64,000 nucleotides of DNA, from contig NZ_FRBY01000002.1 of NCBI RefSeq assembly GCF_900142735.1, forward strand, positions 868,001-932,000, written 5' to 3'. The DNA is from Flavobacterium saccharophilum (GTDB taxonomy: Bacteria > Bacteroidota > Bacteroidia > Flavobacteriales > Flavobacteriaceae). Position numbers and translations under genes: made by a program. The notes below the pieces were generated by a model. It searched no databases. It saw only the letters and a program-made list of their open reading frames with translations, and was not told where the DNA came from. Below, piece after piece: positions 1-7,236 of this stretch (the first letter of the stretch is position 1; every line of letters starts with the position of its first letter).

Positions 1-772
1 ACATTTAGAAAAAATGTCGGTTCATGAATTGCTTACCAATATCAATAATGAAGACAAAACTGTTCCAAATGCGGTTGAAAAAGCGATTCCACAAATTGAA
101 GCTTTAGTGGCTCAGGTTGTGGCTAAATTAAAACTAGGCGGACGAATCTTTTATATCGGAGCTGGAACTTCTGGCCGTTTGGGCGTTGTTGATGCTTCAG
201 AATGCCCTCCTACTTTTGGTGTTCCTTTTGATTTGGTAAACGGAATCATTGCCGGTGGAGACACTGCAATTCGCCGTGCCGTAGAAAATGCCGAAGACAA
301 TGCAACACAAGCCTGGATCGATTTACAAGCAAATAATATTGGTGCAAATGATGTTGTAATTGGTATTGCTGCCTCGGGAACTACACCTTATGTAATTGGT
401 GGTTTAGAAACTTGCAATCAAAATAATATTCTTACAGGATGCATCACTAATAATGCGGGAAGTCCGTTGGCTTTGACAGCGCAATTTCCAATTGAAGTTG
501 TGGTTGGACCAGAATTCGTTACCGGAAGCTCCAGAATGAAAGCCGGAACAGCTCAGAAATTAGTTTTAAACATGATTTCGACTGCAGCGATGATTCAGCT
601 TGGAAAAGTGAAAGGAAATAAAATGGTCGATATGCAGTTGAGTAACATCAAATTGGTCGATCGTGGTGTAAAAATGATCATGGGAGAAATTCCTGTCTCT
701 TATGAAGAGGCTTCGGAATTATTGAAAAAATACGGCAGTGTGAGAAATGCTGTGGATAATTATAACGCTTAA
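1..772 (+). CDS. murQ: N-acetylmuramic acid 6-phosphate etherase, 5' end outside window
   Basis: MurQ cleaves the lactyl ether of MurNAc-6-phosphate to GlcNAc-6-phosphate and D-lactate in cytoplasmic peptidoglycan recycling. The SIS sugar-phosphate isomerase fold is visible: the phosphate-binding loop YIGAGTSGRLGVVDASE followed by CPPTFG, which contains the family's conserved catalytic Glu, then IGIAASGTTPYV and the late motif SSRMKAGTAQKLVLNM. The reading frame is open to the left edge (H-L-E-K precede the first Met at 14), and full-length homologues have a short extra N-terminus, so about 15-20 residues lie outside the window. The Met at 14 is therefore internal. The gene ends at TAA 770-772 and is followed by a repeat-filled spacer. 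The identification is firm. Confidence 0.95.
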   Translation, partial: HLEKMSVHELLTNINNEDKTVPNAVEKAIPQIEALVAQVVAKLKLGGRIFYIGAGTSGRLGVVDASECPPTFGVPFDLVNGIIAGGDTAIRRAVENAEDNATQAWIDLQANNIGANDVVIGIAASGTTPYVIGGLETCNQNNILTGCITNNAGSPLALTAQFPIEVVVGPEFVTGSSRMKAGTAQKLVLNMISTAAMIQLGKVKGNKMVDMQLSNIKLVDRGVKMIMGEIPVSYEEASELLKKYGSVRNAVDNYNA

Positions 773-781
773 AAAAGTTTT

Positions 782-980
782 ACCGCTGTCAAACGCGGGC
801 TGATTTAACCACAAAGTCCGCAAAGGTTTTTCGCAAAGTTCACTAAGCTTTAACTTAAAAACAAGTTTTTCAAGATCACAAAGTTGTTGTCTGTTAATCT
901 TTGTCAAAGTTTAAAACTTTGACAAAGATTAACCCAGCTTGAAACCTGAAACAAGAAAAACTTGAAACTTGAAACAAAAA
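782..980. repeat. Intergenic repeat block with a perfect 20-bp palindrome
   Basis: The spacer between murQ and the next gene has no gene. It holds degenerate CACAAAG/CGCAAAG units (about 811-885), then a perfect inverted repeat: arm 893-912 and arm 914-933 (20 bp each, one-base centre). It ends with heptamers of the GAAACCT/GAAACTT type (940-975). The same unit types recur elsewhere in this window (4385-4443, 46121-46219, 56008-56096). The palindrome could act as a bidirectional terminator, but it lacks a GC-rich stem followed by a T-run, so I class it as a repeat. Confidence 0.75.
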
Positions 981-982
981 AA

Positions 983-1204
983 ATGGCAACAAATAAAGAA
1001 TTATTAGGAAAAGGAATTAAATATTTATCAGGTTCGTTGCCTTTATTATTTATTGGCCCTTCGTTGATTTATAATGCATTTATGAATCAGCATACGAATT
1101 GGCATTATTTAGTTTTAGGAATTGGGATTGTCGCTTGTTTAAGTGCGATGTTTTTGATTTTTTACGGATTGAAAATCATTATGAAAGGTTTGTTTAATGA
1201 CTAA
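983..1204 (+). CDS. DUF6095 family small membrane protein
   Basis: A 73-residue protein with two predicted transmembrane helices (about residues 17-36 and 45-66) and charged ends. The sequence SLPLLFIGPSLIYNAFMN is typical of the Bacteroidetes DUF6095 family, whose function is unknown. I start at ATG 983 (MATNKELL). An in-frame TTG at 962 would add seven residues encoded by the intergenic GAAACTT repeat, which is unlikely to be coding. It lies just upstream of the toxin-antitoxin pair but shows no functional link to it. Confidence 0.75.
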   Translation: MATNKELLGKGIKYLSGSLPLLFIGPSLIYNAFMNQHTNWHYLVLGIGIVACLSAMFLIFYGLKIIMKGLFND

Positions 1205-1231
1205 TTTGTATCTTTACTAAAATTCACAATT

Positions 1232-1462
1232 ATGGATATTCAAGCAGAAATAAACTGGATTCATCAAGAAATTGATAAAGTAAAAGATCCTTCTTTTGTA
1301 GAAAAATTAAAACATCTTCTACAATCAATCAACAATACTACGGCTGATTCAGATGCATCTTACAATTTAGACATTGAAAATGCTTTAGAAAACATCAAAA
1401 AAGGAAATTTTTATACTGAAGACGAAGCTAAAGAAATTGCTAAAAAATGGGGAAGAAAATAA
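1232..1462 (+). CDS. Antitoxin of a type II toxin-antitoxin pair
   Basis: A 76-residue acidic/helical protein. Its first half (heptad-like, residues 1-35) would form a dimerisation or DNA-binding region, and its C-terminal segment GNFYTEDEAKEIAKKW resembles antitoxins paired with ParE/RelE-type toxins in Bacteroidetes. The assignment rests mainly on context: the stop codon lies 16 bases inside the next gene, which encodes a recognisable ParE/RelE-fold toxin, the classic coupled layout. A possible -7 box TATCTTTA (TAnnTTTG-like) lies just upstream near 1211. Such antitoxins normally neutralise the toxin and repress the operon; neither can be confirmed here. Confidence 0.7.
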   Translation: MDIQAEINWIHQEIDKVKDPSFVEKLKHLLQSINNTTADSDASYNLDIENALENIKKGNFYTEDEAKEIAKKWGRK

Positions 1463-1761
1463 TTTGGTCAAAAGATGCTTTAGATCAATTAGAAGACATT
1501 CATTTTTATATTTTCTTTGAAAGTAAGTCTATTACAATAGCAGATAAAGTAGCTAATACCATTTTTGAAAGCACTGAAATACTAAAAACACAACCAGAAA
1601 TTTACAAACTTGATAAACAAAAAACTAACAATGATGGAAGTTTTAGAGTTTATAGTGTTTATGATTATAGCATTTCCTATCAAATAAATAATGATTCAAT
1701 CTACATTCTTCGTGTACGTCACAACGCACGAAAATCCAAAAAACATTCATGGAAGGTATAA
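1447..1761 (+). CDS. ParE/RelE-superfamily toxin
   Basis: A 104-residue basic protein with the plasmid-stabilisation/ParE-RelE fold signature: an N-terminal strand with W-x-x-x-A-x-x-x-L, a helical pair, then the C-terminal strands with RVYSVYDYSISYQI and ILRVRHNARKS. ParE members poison DNA gyrase and RelE members cleave mRNA on the ribosome; sequence alone does not decide which applies. It overlaps the antitoxin gene by 16 bases. Its own last 13 bases overlap the next ORF (pentapeptide-repeat protein, start 1749), so three genes are translationally coupled. The RHNARK segment agrees with the toxin surface of the family. Confidence 0.8.
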   Translation: MGKKIIWSKDALDQLEDIHFYIFFESKSITIADKVANTIFESTEILKTQPEIYKLDKQKTNNDGSFRVYSVYDYSISYQINNDSIYILRVRHNARKSKKHSWKV

Positions 1762-2321
1762 TTCATATTCAGAAAACATTCGAGAAAGTCAATTATATTG
1801 ACAAAAAAATAAACAATCGGGAGTTTGAAGATTGTGTTTTTAAGAACTGTGATTTTTCAAACAGCAATTTTGCTTATAATACTTTTTTAGACTGTGAATT
1901 TATTGACTGTAATTTGTCGATGACTAGTTTGGCAGGCACGAATTTAAAGAATGTCACTTTTAAAAACTGCAAACTTTTAGGAATTGCCTTTAACGAATGT
2001 GATGATTTTCTATTTCAGGTTTATTTTGAAGAAACTGCCTTAGATTATGCTATTTTTTCCAACAAAAAAATGCCGAAAACCAAATTCATAAATTGTTCTG
2101 TACGAGAAGTTACTTTTATAGGAACTAATTTAACAAGTTCCGTTTTTGATAATTGCGATTTGGATGGCGCTATTTTTAATGAAACCCAATTGGCAGCCGT
2201 TGATTTTAGAACAGCTTACAATTATAAAATTGATCCCGAATTTAATCCGATGCGTAAAGCGCAATTTTCGAATCAGGGAATTGTGGGACTTTTAGATAAG
2301 TATGACATTAAAATTGTATAA
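1749..2321 (+). CDS. Pentapeptide-repeat protein
   Basis: A 190-residue protein dominated by pentapeptide repeats with A(D/N)Lxx-like steps, for example FKNCDFSNSNF, FIDCNLSMTSLAGTNLKNV, and again FIGTNLTSSVFDNCDLDGAIF. These should form a right-handed quadrilateral beta-helix. The C-terminal NPMRKAQFSNQGIVGLLDKYDIKI caps the helix as in Qnr/McbG-like proteins. Qnr-type relatives mimic DNA and protect gyrase, but most members have no known role. The start codon lies inside the end of the toxin gene (13-base overlap), which argues for co-translation and suggests a possible protective or counteracting role. That link is inference only. Confidence 0.85.
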   Translation: MEGIIHIQKTFEKVNYIDKKINNREFEDCVFKNCDFSNSNFAYNTFLDCEFIDCNLSMTSLAGTNLKNVTFKNCKLLGIAFNECDDFLFQVYFEETALDYAIFSNKKMPKTKFINCSVREVTFIGTNLTSSVFDNCDLDGAIFNETQLAAVDFRTAYNYKIDPEFNPMRKAQFSNQGIVGLLDKYDIKIV

Positions 2322-2323
2322 AT

Positions 2324-2899
2324 ATGAAAGCTAGTGAATCGTATTTAGAAAGCGTTAAAAAGCAGTTTTTATACTATAAAATGCTGGGTGAACAAGCTAT
2401 GGATCAATTAGAACCAAAGCAGCTTTTTGTCCAAATAAATGAAGACACCAATAGTATTGCGACCATCATCAAACATATTTCCGGTAATATGCTTTCTCGC
2501 TGGACAGATTTTTTAACTTCTGATGGCGAAAAAGAATGGCGCAATCGTGATGCCGAATTCGAAAATGACTTACAATCTAAAGAAGAAGTTTTGGAAGTTT
2601 GGAATAAAGGCTGGGCTTGTTTTCTAGATGCTTTAAATAATCTAAAACCAGAACAGCTTTCGGATATTATTTATATTCGAAATGAAGGGCATACTGTTAT
2701 TGAAGCGATAAATCGTCAATTGGCACATTATCCTTATCATGTTGGTCAAATTATTTTTTATGCCAAACAATTAAAAAATAGTGATTGGGAAAGTTTATCG
2801 ATTCCGAAGAATAAATCCGGAAATTACAATGCCGAAAAGTTTGCCAAAGAAAAAGAAATCAAGAATTTTACGGATGATGAATTAAAAAGATTGAAATGA
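2324..2899 (+). CDS. DUF1572 (DinB-like) family protein
   Basis: A 191-residue protein of the DUF1572/DinB four-helix-bundle superfamily. The family features are the N-terminal YLESVKKQFLYYKMLGEQA and the central IIKHISGNMLSRWTDFLTSDGEK, with a metal-binding-type His in the first helix pair. The later segment QLAHYPYHVGQIIFYAKQL supplies the other conserved His residues. DinB-like proteins include thiol- and metal-dependent transferases; the substrate here is unknown. It begins two bases after the pentapeptide gene and ends with an ATGA overlap with the next small ORF, so it sits in the same transcription unit. Confidence 0.88.
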   Translation: MKASESYLESVKKQFLYYKMLGEQAMDQLEPKQLFVQINEDTNSIATIIKHISGNMLSRWTDFLTSDGEKEWRNRDAEFENDLQSKEEVLEVWNKGWACFLDALNNLKPEQLSDIIYIRNEGHTVIEAINRQLAHYPYHVGQIIFYAKQLKNSDWESLSIPKNKSGNYNAEKFAKEKEIKNFTDDELKRLK

Positions 2900-3081
2900 T
2901 AGAATTTCATGCTTATTTTGGCGGTCTTTGGTGGTGGATTCTGATTCGGTTTTGCAGAACAAAATTAGCTGACGAACAAGCTGATAAAAACCGAAGACGA
3001 AATTTATATTTTTTAAGTTTTCTTAATATTATAATCGCCTCAATTATAACAATATTTCTTGTTTACCCGATATTTTTCTAG
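2896..3081 (+). CDS. Small hypothetical membrane protein
   Basis: A 61-residue ORF starting in the ATGA overlap with the DUF1572 gene. It has a hydrophobic, Trp-rich N-terminus (FGGLWWWILIRF), a short basic hydrophilic loop, and a second hydrophobic segment FLNIIIASIITIFLVYPIFF. I do not recognise a family. The TAG stop (3079-3081) lies within the first bases of a Flavo-1-like repeat, so the present C-terminus may have been set by that element. Coupling to the upstream gene supports it being real. Confidence 0.55.
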   Translation: MIEFHAYFGGLWWWILIRFCRTKLADEQADKNRRRNLYFLSFLNIIIASIITIFLVYPIFF

Positions 3082-3160
3082 CCCCGATGGGAGGGAAAAT
3101 CCTTTTGTGCCGGGGTTCGGCACAAAAGATTTGGAAGGACAGCGGGAAACAGCTCCTAAA
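3078..3160 (+). ncRNA. Flavo-1-like structured element, copy A
   Basis: The segment starts CTAGCCCCGAT and ends AGCGGGAAACAGCTCCTAAA. In between, a perfect 11-bp stem CTTTTGTGCCG / CGGCACAAAAG encloses a short loop, with ATCC before the stem and GATTTGGAAGGACA after it. The same conserved ends recur at 33388-33472, and more diverged copies lie at 37311-37411 (minus) and 56681-56817, each with a different central hairpin. From memory, this layout matches the Flavo-1 RNA motif (Rfam) of Flavobacteria, whose role is unknown. The name is recall and the repeat itself is seen directly. Confidence 0.65.
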
Positions 3161-3178
3161 AAAACAACTTATTTAAAA

Positions 3179-3550
3179 ATGAAAAAAATTATATTCCTTT
3201 TACCGTTAATCACATTATTCTCCTGCTATAACGCGGAACACAATTGCAAAGACTTTAAAAACGGAAAGTTCAAATTTGAGTTTGAAGTAAATGGTGTTAA
3301 AAAAACAACCGTCTTTGAACGAAAAGACAATATTGAAATCGAGACTTTTGATGGAAAAACGGATACCTCAACAGTACGCTGGGTAAGTGATTGTGAGTAT
3401 GTTTTACAGAAAAAACATCCAAAAAACATGGCTGAGGAAAAAGCAATCAGCATGAAGATTTTAACTACTTCTAAAGATTCTTATACTTTTGAATTCGGAA
3501 TGGTGGGTTCTGAAGAAAAGCAGCGTGGTACAGTTACTAAAATAGACTGA
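3179..3550 (+). CDS. Flavobacterial lipoprotein of unknown function
   Basis: A 123-residue protein with a signal peptide and lipobox (LITLFSC, Cys 17). The mature part is beta-rich, with FKFEFEVNGVKKTTVFERKD, RWVSDCEYVLQKKHPKNM and a C-terminal antiparallel pattern. Homologues in Flavobacterium are often labelled 'DNA topoisomerase IV', as I recall, but nothing in the sequence supports that; it is an exported lipoprotein. I start at ATG 3179 (MKKIIFLL). The longer in-frame opening from 3059 runs through the Flavo-1-like element and is not credible coding. Confidence 0.8.
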   Translation: MKKIIFLLPLITLFSCYNAEHNCKDFKNGKFKFEFEVNGVKKTTVFERKDNIEIETFDGKTDTSTVRWVSDCEYVLQKKHPKNMAEEKAISMKILTTSKDSYTFEFGMVGSEEKQRGTVTKID

Positions 3551-3584
3551 TCGTTTATTGAATTAAATAAAATACGTTTTAAAA

Positions 3585-4364
3585 ATGGAAATACTTTTTA
3601 ATCCTGACGCCTGGATCGCTTTATTGACACTAACTTTTCTTGAAATTGTTTTAGGAATTGACAATATCATTTTTATATCGATTGTAACCGGTAAATTACC
3701 TGAAGAAGATCGAAAAAAGGCAACACGAATTGGTTTATTTCTGGCTATGTTTATGCGTATCGGACTTTTAATGGGAATTTCATATTTGATTGCCATGAAA
3801 GCCACAATATTCAGTATTCATTGGGGCTGGTTTGAAGGTGATTTTACAGGTCAGGCTTTAATTTTATTCTTAGGAGGTCTGTTCTTAATTTATAAAAGTA
3901 CCAAAGAAATAAGTGAAAAGGTAGATCACCACGGAGAGGAAGAAAAAACAATTAAAACGGCTGCAAAGAAATCTTTTTCGAATGTGATTGTGCAAATTTT
4001 ACTTATCGATTTAATTTTTTCTGTCGATTCGATACTAACCGCAGTAGGTATGACCAATGGCGTTCAGGGTGCTTTAACGATCATGATTACGGCAGTTATT
4101 ATTTCTGTTTTAATTATGATGTTATTTGCAGTTCCTGTTGGGAATTTTGTTAACAAAAACCCGTCAATTCAAATATTAGGACTCTCTTTTTTAATCCTTA
4201 TTGGATTTATGTTAATAACTGAAAGTATGCATTTGTCAGATGCTACACTTGCCGGTGAACATATTGGTGCAGTTCCAAAAGGTTATTTGTACTTTGCTAT
4301 TACATTTTCACTTGCAGTTGAGTTTGTTAATATGCGAATTCGAAAAAAACAATCACAAAACTAA
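3585..4364 (+). CDS. TerC family integral membrane protein
   Basis: A 259-residue, seven-helix membrane protein of the TerC family. The internal pseudo-repeat is clear: LTFLEIVLGIDNIIFISIV near residues 17-35 and LLIDLIFSVDSILTAVGM near 138-155, each carrying the acidic residue in a membrane helix typical of TerC. A His/Glu-rich hydrophilic loop (KVDHHGEEEKT) separates the halves. TerC proteins are linked to tellurite resistance and, more generally, to metal (Mn) efflux during protein secretion; the substrate here is not determined. It is a single-gene unit, followed by a CAAAG-type inverted repeat. Confidence 0.92.
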   Translation: MEILFNPDAWIALLTLTFLEIVLGIDNIIFISIVTGKLPEEDRKKATRIGLFLAMFMRIGLLMGISYLIAMKATIFSIHWGWFEGDFTGQALILFLGGLFLIYKSTKEISEKVDHHGEEEKTIKTAAKKSFSNVIVQILLIDLIFSVDSILTAVGMTNGVQGALTIMITAVIISVLIMMLFAVPVGNFVNKNPSIQILGLSFLILIGFMLITESMHLSDATLAGEHIGAVPKGYLYFAITFSLAVEFVNMRIRKKQSQN

Positions 4365-4384
4365 AAACAGCAAAGTTACATTCT

Positions 4385-4443
4385 GCCACAAAGGCACAAA
4401 GACACTAAGATTATTAAACTTTGTGGCTTTGTGCCTTTGTCGC
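4385..4443. repeat. CAAAG-octamer inverted repeat downstream of TerC
   Basis: Left arm 4385-4409 is made of three octamer-like units (CCACAAAG, GCACAAAG, ACACTAAG). The right arm 4419-4443 is its imperfect reverse complement. The loop is ten bases. The position just after the terC-like stop codon fits a transcription-ending or mRNA-stabilising hairpin, and the same unit type occurs after the DEAD-box helicase gene (46121-46219). Confidence 0.7.
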
Positions 4444-4512
4444 TATAAAAAATTAACGTGTTTCTTTTACATTTCTATTTTAAAATAGTATTTTAGAACC
4501 TAAATCTCACGC

Positions 4513-6432
4513 ATGAAAAATACCATATCACATAGAGTTGCTGACTTTTTAAAGGACTTCCCTCCTTTTAGCTTTTTACACAAAATGGATTTAGAAAAGC
4601 TATCAGAACAAATTTCGATTATCTACAAAGATAAAGATGCTGTGATTTTTGCTGAAAACGAAAAAACACATGATTCTTTTTATGTTGTTCATAAAGGTGC
4701 CGTGGCTTTAAAGAAAAACTCCAAAAATACTGTTTTGGACATGTGTGATGAAGGAGATATTTTTGGATTACGCCCGCTTTTGGCGCAGGAAAATTATATT
4801 ATGGAAGCTGTAGCGCATGAAGAAAGTATTTTATATGCCATTCCGATTGCTGTTTTCAAACCTTATGCACTAGAGAATAGAACAGTTGGTAATTTTCTGA
4901 TTGAGAGTTATGCTTCAAACACTAAAAACCCTTATTCTGATATCCATAAAGATAAATTATATGGCGATGATTTGGCGCATGACACGATGCAGTCAGACAC
5001 TAATTCCTTTGATTTAACCCCTATAAAATATTCAAAAAAAATTGTTACTTGTTCGCCATCAACTACCGCGAAAGATGTAGCCAAAATCATGAACAAGAAG
5101 AAGGTTGGAGCCATATTAATTGTTGATGAAATGCTTCCGATTGGTATTTTGACTGATAAAGATTTGCGCAATAAAATCGTAACCGGAGAATACTCGATTA
5201 TGACAACGGCCGAAACCATTATGACGAAACCGGTTATTACTTATCCGAAGAAAATGACCGTTACGGAGGCTCAAATGGCGATGATGAAAAGTAATATTAG
5301 TCATTTGTGTTTGACGAAAGACGGCACTATAAATACAAAAGCAGTTGGAATTCTATCCAAACATGATGTAATGGTTGCGTTAGGAAATAATCCTGCAGTT
5401 CTGATTAAAGCTTTAAAAAGAGCAAAAAAGATCAAGGAGATTAAACCCATCCGAAACAGAATTATGCAATTGCTTCAGGGATATTTAGATCAAAATATTC
5501 CAATGACATTGATTTCTAAAATCATAACCGAATTAAATGAAGCCTGTACGACACGTGTTATTGAAATGTGTATTGAAAAAATGAGCAGTCCCCCACCGGT
5601 AAAGTTTGCATGGCTGGCCCTTGGAAGCCAGGGACGAAGTGAGCAAATGCTGCATACCGATCAGGATAATGCAATTGTTTATGAAAATGTTTCTGAAGTT
5701 TTTAGAGACGAAACGCGAATATACTTTTTGAAATTTGCCGGCCTTGTCAACAAAGGACTTTTTGAAATTGGTTATGATTATTGCCCGGCTGAAATGATGG
5801 CCTCAAACCCAAAATGGTGTATGAGCCTTGATGAATGGAAAAGTCAGGTGCATCATTGGATTACAAATCCGGGGAAAAATGAAGTTTTATTATCATTCAT
5901 ATTTTTTGATTATAGTGTAACTTATGGCGACACGGAGATCGCGAGTCAGCTTTCTGATTCTATTTTTGAAGATGTAAAGGCAAATCCTATTTTTTATGTT
6001 CATTTAGTTAGTGGTGCTTTACAAAGTCCGTCACCAACGGGCTTTTTCAGGCAATTCTTAGTAGAGCAAGATGGTGCCAACAAAGACAATTTTGATATTA
6101 AAAGAAGAGCTTTAATGCCTTTGACAGATGCCGCACGTGTCTTGATTCTATCTCATTCTGTTAAAGGAATCAGTAACACAGCGGAACGTTTTGAAAAATT
6201 GGCCGAACTGGAACCTACTAATAGTGAATTGTATTTATCCTGTTCCTATTCTTTTAAGGCCCTATTGAAATTCAGAACAAAACAAGGGCTCTTACACCAT
6301 GATTCAGGGCAATTTATCGCCTTAGAATCTTTATCTAAAATGGAAAAAATAAAGCTCAAAAGAACTTTTAAAACCATTAAAGAGCTTCAGGAATTAATAA
6401 GCGTAAGATTTAATGTTTCAAACGTAGTATAA
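4513..6432 (+). CDS. cNMP-binding / CBS / DUF294 nucleotidyltransferase-like protein
   Basis: A 639-residue cytoplasmic multidomain protein. Residues about 15-130 are a cyclic-nucleotide-binding fold (VVHKGAVALKK, GDIFGLRPLL). About 175-300 is a tandem CBS pair (VGAILIVDEMLPIGILTDKDLR). About 335-480 is the GlnD/DUF294 nucleotidyltransferase-like core, with GSQGRSEQMLHTDQDNAI giving the G-S plus D-x-D metal motif. The C-terminal helical part is the DUF294_C substrate-binding-like region. Such proteins are widespread next to a DnaQ-like exonuclease and often near acetate metabolism genes, and probably sense adenylates; the target is unknown. The next gene starts two bases after its stop. Confidence 0.9.
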   Translation: MKNTISHRVADFLKDFPPFSFLHKMDLEKLSEQISIIYKDKDAVIFAENEKTHDSFYVVHKGAVALKKNSKNTVLDMCDEGDIFGLRPLLAQENYIMEAVAHEESILYAIPIAVFKPYALENRTVGNFLIESYASNTKNPYSDIHKDKLYGDDLAHDTMQSDTNSFDLTPIKYSKKIVTCSPSTTAKDVAKIMNKKKVGAILIVDEMLPIGILTDKDLRNKIVTGEYSIMTTAETIMTKPVITYPKKMTVTEAQMAMMKSNISHLCLTKDGTINTKAVGILSKHDVMVALGNNPAVLIKALKRAKKIKEIKPIRNRIMQLLQGYLDQNIPMTLISKIITELNEACTTRVIEMCIEKMSSPPPVKFAWLALGSQGRSEQMLHTDQDNAIVYENVSEVFRDETRIYFLKFAGLVNKGLFEIGYDYCPAEMMASNPKWCMSLDEWKSQVHHWITNPGKNEVLLSFIFFDYSVTYGDTEIASQLSDSIFEDVKANPIFYVHLVSGALQSPSPTGFFRQFLVEQDGANKDNFDIKRRALMPLTDAARVLILSHSVKGISNTAERFEKLAELEPTNSELYLSCSYSFKALLKFRTKQGLLHHDSGQFIALESLSKMEKIKLKRTFKTIKELQELISVRFNVSNVV

Positions 6433-6434
6433 TT

Positions 6435-7061
6435 ATGAGCTTACTCAATTTTTGGAAAAAAGAAGAAAATTTGTTCGATGAGAACATTTCGATTGAAGAA
6501 ACTCGTTTTGTAGTTTTAGATACTGAAACGACAGGCTTTGATTATGAAAATGACAGGATCTTATGCATTGGAGCACTTGTTTTACAAAACGGAGTTATTT
6601 CGGTTCAAAATAGTCTTGAGGTCTATATTGAGCAAGCTCATTATGATAAATCAACAGCTCAGATTCACGGTATTTTAAAAGCATTTATTTTGAAACGCCC
6701 TAGTGAAATAGAGGCTTTACAGCAATTTTTAGCTTTTTTAGGAGATTCTATTATTATCGCTCATCACACTATTTTTGATGTTACCATGATCAACAAGGCT
6801 TTAGAGCGAAATGGCTTACCTGAATTGAAAAACCATAGATTAGACACTGCTTTTTTGTATAAAAAAACCTTAATAAAATCTCATTTGTTTGAAAGAAAAG
6901 ATCATTACACGTTAGACGATCTTGCCGACAAATTTGATATTTCTAAAAAAGACAGACATACCGCTTTGGGAGATGCTTACATAACTGCAATTGCTTTCTT
7001 AAAAATTGTAAAAAAACTGAGAGAAAAAAAAGCCGTTAACCTTAATTCATTATTTAAATAA
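6435..7061 (+). CDS. 3'-5' exonuclease, DnaQ-like DEDDh family
   Basis: A 208-residue exonuclease with all three Exo motifs: VLDTETTGFD (Exo I, D and E), HHTIFDVTMI (Exo II) and HTALGDAYITA (Exo III with the catalytic His). It resembles the epsilon/PolC-type proofreading domain but stands alone, so a role in nucleic-acid turnover or as partner of the upstream DUF294 protein is likelier than being the replicative proofreader. It is co-transcribed with the upstream gene (two-base gap). No polymerase or PHP domain is attached. Confidence 0.9.
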   Translation: MSLLNFWKKEENLFDENISIEETRFVVLDTETTGFDYENDRILCIGALVLQNGVISVQNSLEVYIEQAHYDKSTAQIHGILKAFILKRPSEIEALQQFLAFLGDSIIIAHHTIFDVTMINKALERNGLPELKNHRLDTAFLYKKTLIKSHLFERKDHYTLDDLADKFDISKKDRHTALGDAYITAIAFLKIVKKLREKKAVNLNSLFK

Positions 7062-7200
7062 TGAAAACTGTTTCTTAAGATTTATTTGTGAGGCTTAAAT
7101 TTACATTTAGACTACAAAATTTACTTTTTAGTAATACATACCTTATTATTTGTTAGCAATTTTAAAAGATTAGCATAACATGCATTTTGTTTTTGAGAGA

Positions 7201-7208
7201 TAGCTTTG
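7201..7208 (+). promoter_or_regulatory. Putative Bacteroidetes -7 box
   Basis: TAGCTTTG matches the Bacteroidetes -7 consensus TAnnTTTG and lies 28 bases upstream of the PhoX-like start codon. I see no TTG at the usual -33 spacing, so this is only a partial promoter match. Confidence 0.35.
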
Positions 7209-7236
7209 CTCTAATCAAAAAAAACAAAAAACAGTT

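Noticed and set aside
3059..3178. N-terminal extension of the lipoprotein at 3179
   Set aside because: The extension is encoded by the Flavo-1-like repeat and would precede the signal peptide, so the ATG at 3179 is the better start.
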